Assembly: GCA_038529355.1 (NCBI GenBank)
Contig: JBCBDU010000009.1
Span: 1-64,000, forward strand
Origin: CALBPI01 sp038529355
GTDB taxonomy: Bacteria > Pseudomonadota > Gammaproteobacteria > Steroidobacterales > Woeseiaceae
Length of the DNA: 64,000 nt
Reading direction: 5' to 3'
Positions 42,487 through 51,606 of this stretch are shown here, piece after piece (position 1 is the first letter of the stretch; the number at the start of each line of letters is the position of its first letter). A model generated the notes under the pieces. That model was not told the DNA's origin, ran no database searches, and saw only the letters and a program-made list of their open reading frames with translations. A program made the position numbers and the translations under genes.

Positions 42487-43662
42487 ATGCTGCTGCGCGC
42501 CATCACGACGGGTCTTGGAGTTCTGCTACTGACAGCGTGCAGTGTACAACCGACTGTAGATCGTCGGTCTGCTGAAGGAATGGCTGATGCCGTTGTCATT
42601 GTGATTGAAGACCCGCGCGCTTCGTTACGACGCATTGGCGCCGGCCCTGGGTACGGACTACCGTCGGCGTACGCTGACGATCCGCTGTTGAAACGGCGCA
42701 GTGCAGCGATTGCCCGCGACTATGACCTGTCAATTATTGATGAGTGGCCGCTGCGCAACCTCGGCGTGCATTGCTTTGCCATTGAACGTCCAAGCGCTGC
42801 TGTGCTGGCTGCTATCGATCGCGACGAACGCATCAAATGGTTGCAACCCTTCAACGAGTTTGCATTGCAATCAAACCAGAGCACTACCAGCGCGACATCC
42901 GAGAACTGTGCCCTGTGCCAATTCAAGGCTCAATTTGACAGCCCAGGGCGCAACATCACCATCGCGGTGATCGACACGGCGGTAGACACGGATCACCCTG
43001 ACCTGCGCCGCAGCTCGTTAGTGACACGCAATTTTGCCGGCCCTCGTGGCAATCCCGATGAGGAAGATCATGGCACTGCAGTTGTCGGATTGATCAATGC
43101 CATTCCCAGCACTGAGCATGGCGTTGATGGCCTTGCACCGGCAGCTCGCGTGCACTTACTGCGCGGCTGCTGGCAAGACAACAACGCCCAGGGGCGCTGC
43201 AACACACTAACTCTCGCGCTGGCACTGGATGCCGCTGTCGACTTGGCGCCGGATATCCTCAATCTGAGCCTGACCGGGCGGCAAGATCGCCTGCTGGATG
43301 AACTGCTCGGGAAACTGCTGGCGAACGGTACACTCGTGTTCGCAGCGCACGATGAACAGCGCAAAGCTGAAGAGCGCTTCCCGGCACGGCAACTTGGTGT
43401 GGTGTACGCCTATGGCGTCGAAGAGACTGTTGCAGCGTCAGCGCCTAGCGACCCCAATGTATTGTACGCCCCACGGCATGCGCTCTCACTCGCAACGATG
43501 GGTGGCTATGACCTTGTTTCCGGGCATTCAATTGCGACTCCGCAGCTCGCAGCGATGGCGGCACGACTTATGGAGCATGACGCTAGCAGGTCACGCGCCG
43601 ATACTATTCAAACGCTGAAGGATTGGTTAAAAGACTATTACGGTGCATTATTCGCAGAATGA
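42487..43662 (+). CDS. Subtilisin-family (S8) lipoprotein protease
   Basis: The 391-aa product has a lipoprotein signal (L-L-L-T-A-C), then a propeptide-like region (about residues 25-135), then a subtilase domain with an intact triad: D163 in V-I-D-T-A-V-D, H195 in D-H-G-T-A-V-V-G and S348 in G-H-S-I-A-T-P. It should be anchored in the envelope facing the periplasm. It starts 13 bp after the anti-sigma gene and overlaps the next gene by 4 bp, so it is in the sigma operon. It may process the anti-sigma or be an effector of the regulon. Confidence 0.88.
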   Translation: MLLRAITTGLGVLLLTACSVQPTVDRRSAEGMADAVVIVIEDPRASLRRIGAGPGYGLPSAYADDPLLKRRSAAIARDYDLSIIDEWPLRNLGVHCFAIERPSAAVLAAIDRDERIKWLQPFNEFALQSNQSTTSATSENCALCQFKAQFDSPGRNITIAVIDTAVDTDHPDLRRSSLVTRNFAGPRGNPDEEDHGTAVVGLINAIPSTEHGVDGLAPAARVHLLRGCWQDNNAQGRCNTLTLALALDAAVDLAPDILNLSLTGRQDRLLDELLGKLLANGTLVFAAHDEQRKAEERFPARQLGVVYAYGVEETVAASAPSDPNVLYAPRHALSLATMGGYDLVSGHSIATPQLAAMAARLMEHDASRSRADTIQTLKDWLKDYYGALFAE

Positions 43663-44390
43663 TCTTCGCGAATATCGATCACCCAGAGCCGGCGAATGCA
43701 CGTCTTCGTGCACTGACTGCTGCGCTTACAGCAATCCTCATAAACCCTGCGTCTGCGAGCGCCGGCGATATTGGCGTGGTTTTACAAAGCGCCAGCGATA
43801 CGATCTATCACGGCACACCAGAGACGCGCGGCGACCCATCGTTTGCAGCCAGCGTGACGTGGCAACCGCACAAGCGCTTTTTCGCTGGCACTTCGGGTCG
43901 CTTGTCGCCCGTCAGCAGTGAGCGGCAGCGCCACAGTTCCATCGATGTTTTTGTAGGCACCGCCTGGTCTATCGGTGACGACTGGCTATCGACACTATCA
44001 GTGCAGCGCCGCGAGTTCCCGGGTGCACCGAAAGCCTGGCAGTACACCGAGTACAAAGTCGAGCTAACACGCTTCGATGGTTGGCGTGCGAGCCTTGATT
44101 TTGCCCTCGACTACTACGCGCATAACACGCGCGCGGCAATCGTCGAGCTCGAGAAGACGACGTTTTGGTCAGATCATTGGTACTGGCAAGTGCAAGCAGG
44201 CGCCGCCGAATTGTCAGCGACACGTTTGGATGATTATCACTATGCGCGTATCAGCAGCGGTTACACCGCAGGTCGGGTTACCGCTGAGCTCTCTTACGGT
44301 TGGAACAGCGAAGACGGCACGATCATCTTTGGTCCAGGTCAACTACGCTCGCAAGATACGGTTTTGAGTATCGCCTACCGTTTGTTTTGA
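43659..44390 (+). CDS. Probable outer-membrane beta-barrel protein
   Basis: The 243-aa product starts at ATG 43659, overlapping the protease stop (ATGA). It has a signal peptide ending near A-S-A-S-A and alternating polar/hydrophobic strands rich in Y, W and F. It ends in A-Y-R-L-F, the usual barrel C-terminal signature. The layout is like small proteobacterial outer-membrane proteins of about 8-12 strands. No enzymatic motif is seen. It is the last gene of the sigma/anti-sigma/protease operon. Confidence 0.75.
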   Translation: MIFANIDHPEPANARLRALTAALTAILINPASASAGDIGVVLQSASDTIYHGTPETRGDPSFAASVTWQPHKRFFAGTSGRLSPVSSERQRHSSIDVFVGTAWSIGDDWLSTLSVQRREFPGAPKAWQYTEYKVELTRFDGWRASLDFALDYYAHNTRAAIVELEKTTFWSDHWYWQVQAGAAELSATRLDDYHYARISSGYTAGRVTAELSYGWNSEDGTIIFGPGQLRSQDTVLSIAYRLF

Positions 44391-44523
44391 CGGTAAGTGC
44401 GTTCATCGTTAGTCGAAGCCGCGACGGCAATAGCCAAATAGGAACGTTAGTGGTTACGCAGGGTTAACGCCTTTTCGTGCCAGCTTTGCTCGTAGTCGCC
44501 GGTGTTCTGTTTGATCAACTCTT

Positions 44524-44554
44524 AAAAAAAAGCGGCGACACTTTACAGCGCCGC
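44524..44554 (-). terminator. Terminator of the spondin/CHRD gene
   Basis: Minus strand GCGGCG-N11-CGCCGC stem (44549-44554 with 44532-44537) followed by TTTTTTTT, 28 bp past the stop codon. Confidence 0.85.
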
Positions 44555-44581
44555 CGCCCGTCTCAGCCATTTTTGAGCAGT

Positions 44582-45772
44582 TTAGTTGCCTCGCAAGCTC
44601 ACCTGACCACGCAGCTCACCAGCCGGGTTCGCCGCAGTATGCAGGTTGATGTAGATGTTACCCGCTGCGAGTTCATTGAGCAGATTCAGGTAAGGATCAT
44701 CACCTTCAGCCAACGGACCCACTACGTCATAGCGGCTAATCGTCGCGCGCACCTTATTGCCACTGACACCAGGTGTCAGATTGGCGACGACCGGGCCGTT
44801 CGTGCCTTCCTGGCCGAAGTGCAAGTGCGCCATGATGACCGGACCAGTCGTTCTGCGAAAATCAATTTCGACTTCGAGTGACTCGCCGTTGCTGGAGATC
44901 AGCTCAGCGTTGCCACGGCCATTGCTGTCGACCAACTCCGCGCTAACCTCGTTGCTAGCTTTCAGAGCCGAGCGGAAACGTGTCGTGCGACCAAGATCGA
45001 CGTAGCGAAACGAGAACTCGGCAGCGCGATAGGTCGGGGCCAGAAAGTCAGCGAGTGCGAAAATTGGCTGGCTCAAAACGCCATCCGGGAAGGCGACGTC
45101 ACGACGAAAGCCTTCGTGAAGCACGACTCCCAGTTGCTCCGTGATACCCGTATCCGGTGCCGCTTGCGCCAGAAACGCAGTGTTGCCCGCGACTTCATCG
45201 TTCACTTCAGTACCCGCATCGAGCACTTCAGTGCCAGCTACCGCAAAACGTGTTCCAACGAAACGGCCGCGCTCGTTAAACAGTTCGTGCGCAACCGGGC
45301 TGCCATTGGCGATAAAGGCGTCGTTGCTCGGTACAACCATTGATGCATAGCTGAAAAACCGGTCATTAGCAGGATCGACCTGTAACGTTGTTGCACCGCG
45401 GTCACCAGGTACCAGCGGGCCAGTAGGGCCAAAGATCGTCGTCTGCGGCGCGTTTGGCAAAGTGCCAGCAAATGCGTCGCTCAGCGGGCCGGTCGCACCA
45501 TCTTCGGCAAGACGTTCAACTGCTGGTGCAGCCACGAGTCCCTCGGCGCCAAGCGGTACGTTGCGGTCGTACAGATCAAACGATCCATCATGGATACCCA
45601 CCCAAACCGGGGTTTGCACGGCACCGCGTGACGGAGCGCCATTCTCGACGGTCACAACGACCGACGGAATAGACCGACCGTAGTCATCGTCATACTTGTC
45701 ATCGGCGATTGCGGCGGAACTCGCCAACACGCCGGCTATTGCGACAGAAATCGCAGCTCGTTGAATTTTCAT
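44582..45772 (-). CDS. Exported spondin-domain and CHRD-domain protein
   Basis: The 396-aa product has a signal peptide (M-K-I-Q-R-A...A-I-A-D). An N-terminal spondin-like domain follows (V-T-V-E-N, W-V-G-I-H-D-G-S-F-D-L, A-V-E-R-L-A-E-D-G-A-T-G-P-L; about residues 35-240). A C-terminal CHRD domain (about 270-396) has H-L-H-F-G, N-I-Y-I-N-L-H-T-A-A-N-P-A-G-E-L-R-G-Q, the diagnostic end motif. In bacteria such exported proteins are of unknown role, possibly surface or matrix-associated. It is divergent from the large duplicated lipoprotein. Confidence 0.85.
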   Translation of the reverse strand: MKIQRAAISVAIAGVLASSAAIADDKYDDDYGRSIPSVVVTVENGAPSRGAVQTPVWVGIHDGSFDLYDRNVPLGAEGLVAAPAVERLAEDGATGPLSDAFAGTLPNAPQTTIFGPTGPLVPGDRGATTLQVDPANDRFFSYASMVVPSNDAFIANGSPVAHELFNERGRFVGTRFAVAGTEVLDAGTEVNDEVAGNTAFLAQAAPDTGITEQLGVVLHEGFRRDVAFPDGVLSQPIFALADFLAPTYRAAEFSFRYVDLGRTTRFRSALKASNEVSAELVDSNGRGNAELISSNGESLEVEIDFRRTTGPVIMAHLHFGQEGTNGPVVANLTPGVSGNKVRATISRYDVVGPLAEGDDPYLNLLNELAAGNIYINLHTAANPAGELRGQVSLRGN

Positions 45773-45904
45773 ATCAAAACATCTCCTGTGTGGCCGGGGC
45801 GGCCTTTGAATATGCACCTGGCAACGACATGCCGCCAAGTTGCGTACATGCGGTAAGAGACGGTTGCGCGACGAGCGGTTCATTCACGAAAAAAAATATT
45901 TAGT

Positions 45905-45914
45905 GAACCGGTTC
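45905..45914. promoter_or_regulatory. Palindrome between two divergent exported-protein genes
   Basis: GAACCGGTTC, a perfect 10-bp palindrome with a central CG, between the starts at 45772 and 45990. LacI-type operators often have this form; no regulator is nearby. Tentative. Confidence 0.25.
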
Positions 45915-45989
45915 TCAGACCGAAGTCTCTTACCCAGCGATTAACGAAACAGATCAACTTGTAAATACAATCACTGGAGACTTATCGTC

Positions 45990-48900
45990 ATGACTAGCAA
46001 ACCACCCATTCGCAGGATCGCAGTGTGCACGCTCGCCCTAGCACTCGCTGCCTGCGGCGGCAGCGACAACAATCCGGTCGCTCAGCCCGCACCACCTGCG
46101 CCTCCGACCAGCTCGTGCCCGACCGTTGGCAATCTCACCGCCACCGAGCTGGCACCAAATCAATGTGAAATCGGGGGTGTACTCACACAGAGCGCGATTC
46201 TCTCATCAGCACAAACCTGGTTTTTGGAAGGTGGACTCCAAATTGGAGACAACAGCAACAGTGTGACGCTGGATATCGATGCCGGTACCGAGATTCGCGG
46301 CGACAACAGCGGTGCTGTTGATCATATCGTTGTGTTCCCAGGCTCTGCGTTGCGTGCAAACGGCACATCTGCACAGCCGGTACGGATGCTATCTGACGAC
46401 GACAATGTCGACGGCAGCGCAGAATGGGGTGGTTTGTTCGTGCGAGGCTTTAACGCTCTGCCGTCGCTGACCGGTCCCCAAGGTGCCAACCGTCTCGATT
46501 ATCTCGTTGTTGCGGAAGCCGGTGCTGAGGTGACAGTAACAATTGATGGGCAGGATGCGACCTATCAAGACAACATCGTACTGAACGGCGTAGACCGCAG
46601 CACCACACTGACGTTCGTACAATCGCACAACTCGGCACGCGACGGTCTACATATCCTGAACGGTGATCCACGTCTCTCCTGGATTTTGGCCACAGGCAGC
46701 ACGCGCGACGGTGTGTGGTATCGCGATTTCAGTGGATTGATCAAAGATCTGCTAGTCATTCACAACCGCGACGCCGACGGCAGCAGCGGTCGTTCAGGGA
46801 TTTACGCCAGTGAAACAATCGATGGCAACTCCAACCCGCGCATTGTCAACGCAACCTTGGTCGGTCGCGACAATACCTCATTACCTGCGGCAGACGATGA
46901 CAACGAAGCGGGCATTCTGTTTGCTGATAACACCGACCAGATCCGTTTAGCGAACGTGCTCATCGCAAACTTCCGCAACGGTTGCTACATCGCCGATGAC
47001 GGTGCGGATCTTAGCGGTATCGACACGGCAACGCCGGGACCTACCTACCTTGACGGTATCCATTGCGCCAACGAAGCCGGGCCAAACCCGATGTTCGGCC
47101 TGGTACGCGATGATGCGACCGGCTTCGCTAACGGTGTCATCTCACCGAACAACGCGATTAATGGCGACGGCCTTGTGTACTACAACGGTGCGGTTAATGG
47201 CGTCACATTCACCGGCGAGATTGTCGATCGCGCAGCGAATTTCACAGCAAGCTGGTACCTGGACAATATTGGCGGTATTGGCAACGGCCTCGTGGGCGAC
47301 TCAACATTCCTGCACGCCTTCCTCGATGGCGACACGAACAATGACCGGGTCGTAGATGCAGCTGATACCAATTCAGCGTTTATCATCGCGGACGATGGTG
47401 CGGACGGCTTTAATCAGGATGTTGCCAACGACACGGGCGGGTATGACCTGACGCACGTCGGCGCCATTCGTGGTGGCGCCGTGACCAACACACAATTCGA
47501 TGGCTGGACTGTCGCGACTGCGAGCGACGAGGGTTTCGTCGTGAGCGTCAACGATGATCTGATTGGCCTGTCCAGCTGCCCCGCTTCACTGGGTGGCGCG
47601 ACAATCACCGCACTGGATCGCAGCGGCGGTCGCAATGTCTGTCAGATCTCGGGGTTGATCAGCGCCGATGCGACATTGACGAGCAACATAGAATGGGCGC
47701 TTGAGGGAGCAGTGCTTGTCGGCAACGACAGCAATTTTGCCACGTTGACTATTGACGGCGGCACGCGTATTCGCGGCGACAATGTGGATGCCGTCGACTA
47801 CTTACTCGTATCACCGGGCTCTTCAATTCAGGCGAATGGCTCAGGTGCTCGACCAATCCGTTTCACCTCTGACGACAACGGCATCGATGGCGGTGGCGAA
47901 TGGGGTGGACTGTTCCTGCGTGGTTTCAATGGGCTGGCAACTGCCGGCACACAAGCTGCCAACCTGCTCGACTACGTCGTCGTCGCTGAGGCGGGTGCTG
48001 AGTCCGTGGTCACGGTAGCCGGCAATACCACCACGTACCGAGACAACATCGTGTTGAACGGTGTTGATCGGGAAACTCGACTGACTTTCGTGCAATCGCA
48101 CAATTCGGCACGCGATGGCATTCACATCGTCAACGGTGATCCGCGACTCTCCTGGATTCTCGCAACGGGCGCTGGTCGCGACGGTATTTGGTATCGCGAC
48201 TTCAACGGCCTGATCAAGGACCTGATGGTCATCCACAATCGCGATGCAGATGGCAATACGGGCCGCTCCGGCATCTACGCCAGCGAAACGATCGACGGCG
48301 ACTCGAATCCGCGTATCGTCAACGCCACGCTCGTCGGCCGGGATAACGCAAGCGAAGTTGCCACTGCCACTGATGTCGAGTTCGGCATACTGTTCGCTGA
48401 CAACACCGATCAAATACGTCTGGCAAACGTGCTGATCGCAAACTTTCGCAATGGTTGCTTCCTCGCCAACGACGGCGCGGATCTGAGCCAAATTGATACG
48501 ACGACCCCGGGTCCGAGCTACCTTGACGGCGTGCATTGCGCCAATGAAGCAGGCCCTAACGGGCAATTCGGTATCGTGGCGGACAACGCGACGGGATTCC
48601 CAGCAGGCACCATTGCTTCGAACAACTCGAATGGCAACGGGCTGGTGTACTACAACGGTGCGGACGGTGCACTACCCGGCGCCAATACCACGTTTGATCC
48701 GAATGCTGGCAGTATTCAATTCACCGGGGAGAGCGCCGATCGCGCAAACAACTTCACAGCTGGTTGGTATCTCGACAACATCCGCGGCATTGGCAATGGA
48801 CTTACAGCCAACGCGTTGTTCCTGAACGGCTTCCTGGATGGCGATACGAACCGTGACGGCGTCGTGAATGCGGACGACACGCGCTCGCCGTTTATTATCG

Positions 48901-49070
48901 CTGACGACGGCTTGGGAGGCTTCAATCAGGATGTTGCTGACGACACCGGCGGCTATGACATGACCCACATAGGGTCTATTCGTGGCGGCGCAATCAGCAA
49001 CCGGCAATTTGATCTGTGGACTGTATCAACGGGTCGCAGCAGCGGATTCACGGTACGCACCGCTCAATAA
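45990..49070 (+). CDS. Large duplicated beta-structure lipoprotein
   Basis: The 1026-aa product has a lipobox (L-A-L-A-A-C) and a Pro-rich linker. Two homologous halves of nearly 500 aa follow (about 40-510 and 525-1026), often identical over long stretches (for example H-N-S-A-R-D-G and N-R-D-A-D-G, and S-G-I-Y-A-S-E-T-I-D-G in both). Each half ends with a D-G-D-T-N-x-D-x-V-V-x-A-D-D-T motif like a dockerin/EF-hand calcium loop. The repeated A-N-V-L-I-A-N-F-R-N-G-C pattern suggests a beta-helix. I do not recognise a named family. It is a likely outer-membrane or surface lipoprotein. Confidence 0.8.
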   Translation: MTSKPPIRRIAVCTLALALAACGGSDNNPVAQPAPPAPPTSSCPTVGNLTATELAPNQCEIGGVLTQSAILSSAQTWFLEGGLQIGDNSNSVTLDIDAGTEIRGDNSGAVDHIVVFPGSALRANGTSAQPVRMLSDDDNVDGSAEWGGLFVRGFNALPSLTGPQGANRLDYLVVAEAGAEVTVTIDGQDATYQDNIVLNGVDRSTTLTFVQSHNSARDGLHILNGDPRLSWILATGSTRDGVWYRDFSGLIKDLLVIHNRDADGSSGRSGIYASETIDGNSNPRIVNATLVGRDNTSLPAADDDNEAGILFADNTDQIRLANVLIANFRNGCYIADDGADLSGIDTATPGPTYLDGIHCANEAGPNPMFGLVRDDATGFANGVISPNNAINGDGLVYYNGAVNGVTFTGEIVDRAANFTASWYLDNIGGIGNGLVGDSTFLHAFLDGDTNNDRVVDAADTNSAFIIADDGADGFNQDVANDTGGYDLTHVGAIRGGAVTNTQFDGWTVATASDEGFVVSVNDDLIGLSSCPASLGGATITALDRSGGRNVCQISGLISADATLTSNIEWALEGAVLVGNDSNFATLTIDGGTRIRGDNVDAVDYLLVSPGSSIQANGSGARPIRFTSDDNGIDGGGEWGGLFLRGFNGLATAGTQAANLLDYVVVAEAGAESVVTVAGNTTTYRDNIVLNGVDRETRLTFVQSHNSARDGIHIVNGDPRLSWILATGAGRDGIWYRDFNGLIKDLMVIHNRDADGNTGRSGIYASETIDGDSNPRIVNATLVGRDNASEVATATDVEFGILFADNTDQIRLANVLIANFRNGCFLANDGADLSQIDTTTPGPSYLDGVHCANEAGPNGQFGIVADNATGFPAGTIASNNSNGNGLVYYNGADGALPGANTTFDPNAGSIQFTGESADRANNFTAGWYLDNIRGIGNGLTANALFLNGFLDGDTNRDGVVNADDTRSPFIIADDGLGGFNQDVADDTGGYDMTHIGSIRGGAISNRQFDLWTVSTGRSSGFTVRTAQ

Positions 49071-49093
49071 GGGACTGGGCTCAACTGGAGAGG

Positions 49094-49130
49094 CGGCGGA
49101 TGCGCAAGCACCGCCGTCTTTTCCATTTTT
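49094..49130 (+). terminator. Terminator after the duplicated lipoprotein
   Basis: CGGCGG-A-TGC-GCAA-GCA-CCGCCG (6 + 3 bp stem with one bulge and a GCAA loop) followed by TCTTTTCCATTTTTT, 24 bp after the stop. Confidence 0.75.
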
Positions 49131-49184
49131 TACTCGCCCACTGACAACGATATCAATGTGTAACTGCGCAGTGCCGCTACCACA

Positions 49185-50138
49185 CTAAGCTCGCGGCGCT
49201 GCCGCGCGCGTCAACCGATCATTGATCGCTTCGCCAAGACCTTGCAGCGGAATTGGCGCTACGGCGATCGCCTGCGCACCGGTAGCATCCAGTCGGCGCA
49301 ACATCTGGTACAGATTTGCCGCAGCTTCTATGACATCGCCGGATTGGGACAAATTCAGATCGGCGGATCGGCAATCACGGCCAAAACCCAGCCAGACTTC
49401 ACCGGCTACAGGCGCCGTCACATTCAATCGCACGGTCGCATTTGGTGCGTAGTGCGACGACAGTTGTCCTGGCGCTGAGATTTTGCCCACTTCAGCCGCC
49501 GCCAATTCGCCAGCAACCTCAAGCAGTACCTCGCGTGCGAGTGCGCCAGGTCTGAGCACTCGAATCGGCTCACCGGGCAGCACCGACAAAATGGTCGATT
49601 CAATACCAGCTCGACATCGACCGCCGTCTATCACCATCGATACTTCACAGCCAAACGCACCGGCGACCTCGTCGGCAGCAGTCGGACTGATTCGCCCTGA
49701 CGGATTGGCAGACGGCGCGGCCAGCGGCCTGCCGATTGCCCGCAGCAGTTGGTTCGCGACCGGATGAGCCGGAACACGCAAACCGAGTGTAGGCAGACCT
49801 GCGCGCGCCAGTTCGCACACAGTGCCCGACGGATTTGCCGGCACGATCAGGGTTAGCGGACCAGGCCAGAATCGCACCGCCAGCGCACGTGCGCGAGCAT
49901 CGAACACACCCTCACGTTCAGCTCCGGCCAGATCCGCTACATGGGCAATCAACGGATTAATGTCGGGACGCTGTTTGGCGCTGTAGACGCAGGCGACAGC
50001 ATGAGCACTTGTTGCATCGGCAGCCAACCCGTACACAGTCTCCGTGGGCATACCCACCAACTCCCCCGCAATCAGGCCAGCAACCGCACGCTCAATTGCA
50101 GTTTCTGGTGGGATTATCGGCGGTGATTGATCTGACAT
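49185..50138 (-). CDS. L-threonylcarbamoyladenylate synthase (Sua5 type)
   Basis: The 317-aa protein has the YrdC/Sua5 core: P-T-E-T-V-Y-G-L-A-A-D-A, Y-S-A-K-Q-R-P, F-W-P-G-P-L-T-L-I-V and S-A-N-P-S-G. It also has the C-terminal Sua5 extension (S-S-H-Y-A-P-N-A, then about 90 residues), which distinguishes it from short TsaC. It makes threonylcarbamoyl-AMP from Thr, bicarbonate and ATP for the t6A37 modification of ANN-reading tRNAs. Start is ATG 50138. Divergent from the kinase-like gene. Confidence 0.9.
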   Translation of the reverse strand: MSDQSPPIIPPETAIERAVAGLIAGELVGMPTETVYGLAADATSAHAVACVYSAKQRPDINPLIAHVADLAGAEREGVFDARARALAVRFWPGPLTLIVPANPSGTVCELARAGLPTLGLRVPAHPVANQLLRAIGRPLAAPSANPSGRISPTAADEVAGAFGCEVSMVIDGGRCRAGIESTILSVLPGEPIRVLRPGALAREVLLEVAGELAAAEVGKISAPGQLSSHYAPNATVRLNVTAPVAGEVWLGFGRDCRSADLNLSQSGDVIEAAANLYQMLRRLDATGAQAIAVAPIPLQGLGEAINDRLTRAAAPRA

Positions 50139-50343
50139 AGCAGCAATACGATTCCAAGTACACAAGCTATTGTAGCGGCATACTGTCTAAACGGTCGCCA
50201 TTCACAGCACTGATGCCTATACAGGTTGATTGCGCGCCGCCCACGCCTGCTGGTGGGCTACTATAGCCAGGCATCTGCTGCTCACGCATTGTTCCGAAGC
50301 GCGAGCGATCACAGCACCGAACTCGTCAGGATGGAGTTTCGAC

Positions 50344-51066
50344 ATGAGTGGATTTGATCTGCGGCCCGGTCGCAGACTTGCCGGAAAATATGAGGTTATC
50401 GGGCTGCTGGGCAGCGGTTACGAGGGTGAAGTCTACAAAATCGTTGAAAGCACGACCGGCATCGAATGCGCGGCGAAGTTGTTCTTTCCGGAGCGCAATC
50501 CGAAAAATAAAGCGTCTAGCCGCTATGCCCGCAAACTGCATGCGCTTCGCAGCAGTCCGTTCGTCATCCAGTACCAGTCTCAGGAAACCATTCGCTGGCG
50601 TAAACAGCCCGTCACGGCGTTGGTATCAGAATACGTTCAAGGACCTCTACTGGCGGACTACCTGCGGTCGGTACCACGCAAACGATTGAACCCGTTTCAG
50701 GCAGTCGCGCTTTTGCACGCCATTGCAGTTGGCTTGCAAAGCATCCATGAGCACGGCTTCTACCACGGTGACCTGCACGACGGAAATCTCATCGTCTGCC
50801 GCGTCGGTCTACAGTACGAATTGCGATGTCTGGATTTTTACGACCAGCATGGTGGCAAGCGCGACAACATGTCTCACGATATCATCGAAGCGATTCGTAT
50901 TTTTTACGATGCGCTCGGCGGCCAAAAGCACTATGCCAAGCAACCGCCCATCGTCAAACACATCTGCCGCGGCTTGCGACGCGACCTCATCCTGAAACGG
51001 TTCCGAACCGCCAGTGATCTCAGACGCTTCCTCGAAACGTTAGACTGGGGTACGACGACGAGCTGA
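50344..51066 (+). CDS. Ser/Thr protein kinase-like protein, atypical
   Basis: The 240-aa protein has a kinase N-lobe with a glycine loop G-S-G-Y-E-G-E-V-Y-K and an ATP-binding Lys in C-A-A-K-L-F-F. The catalytic loop is H141-G-D-L-H-D-G-N148 and the metal-binding triplet reads D-F-Y in C-L-D-F-Y-D instead of D-F-G. The H-G-D-x4-N form is that of AarF/Rio/APH-like kinases, so the protein is between Hanks-type and atypical kinases. No TM or sensor domain. Start ATG 50344 has GGAG 8 nt upstream. Substrate unknown. Confidence 0.75.
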   Translation: MSGFDLRPGRRLAGKYEVIGLLGSGYEGEVYKIVESTTGIECAAKLFFPERNPKNKASSRYARKLHALRSSPFVIQYQSQETIRWRKQPVTALVSEYVQGPLLADYLRSVPRKRLNPFQAVALLHAIAVGLQSIHEHGFYHGDLHDGNLIVCRVGLQYELRCLDFYDQHGGKRDNMSHDIIEAIRIFYDALGGQKHYAKQPPIVKHICRGLRRDLILKRFRTASDLRRFLETLDWGTTTS

Positions 51067-51297
51067 AACTGCCATCTCCACCCGTCCAAAGGCGCTAGTC
51101 GAACGTTAGTTCTTTGATCCCAAAGTTGATTCGAGTATCGGCATCAGCGAATGCAATTGTGCGCTGGTTCAAATTTTTTACGTAAAAACCGCACTAGTCC
51201 GCGTGTTTTTGGCGATTCGCGACTTCGCGCAACGACATCTGCGGGCATTTGACCCATTGTGCGCCGACGTACATTGCCGACTGGAACGGTGAGTCTT

Positions 51298-51561
51298 ATG
51301 AAAATGATCGCTTCAATAATCGCGTTGATTGGCTCGTCGCTGGTGAGTCACAGCGCGCTGGCCAACGACACAACAGATACAGCTACGATCGACGAAGTCG
51401 TGAGCATCGGTTCCAAGCTTGACCAGGAATCGAACCGTATCGAACTTGATGCCATTACTGTGGAAAAACCAGCGGTCATTGATGTTGCAACGCCGAACGC
51501 AATCGCTGCGCCGAAGATTTCATTAACGCCGGTTGCGCTGGTCGTCAACACCAGCGAGTAA
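51298..51561 (+). CDS. Small exported protein of unknown function
   Basis: The 87-aa product has a signal peptide (M-K-M-I-A-S-I-I-A-L-I...A-L-A-N). The mature part is short, without Cys, and Ala/Val/Thr-rich with D-A-I-T-V-E-K-P. No family recognised. It stands alone between the kinase-like gene and the convergent GH5 gene. Confidence 0.5.
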   Translation: MKMIASIIALIGSSLVSHSALANDTTDTATIDEVVSIGSKLDQESNRIELDAITVEKPAVIDVATPNAIAAPKISLTPVALVVNTSE

Positions 51562-51570
51562 GGTGAGCCA

Positions 51571-51600
51571 GGCGTTGGCTGCCTTCCGCAGCCAGTCGCC
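51571..51600. terminator. Hairpin between convergent genes
   Basis: GGCG-T-TGGCTGC-CTTCC-GCAGCCA-GT-CGCC forms a strong imperfect stem-loop 10 bp after one stop and 7 bp before the other. No T-run on either side. Probable bidirectional transcript end. Confidence 0.5.
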
Positions 51601-51606
51601 TAACGG

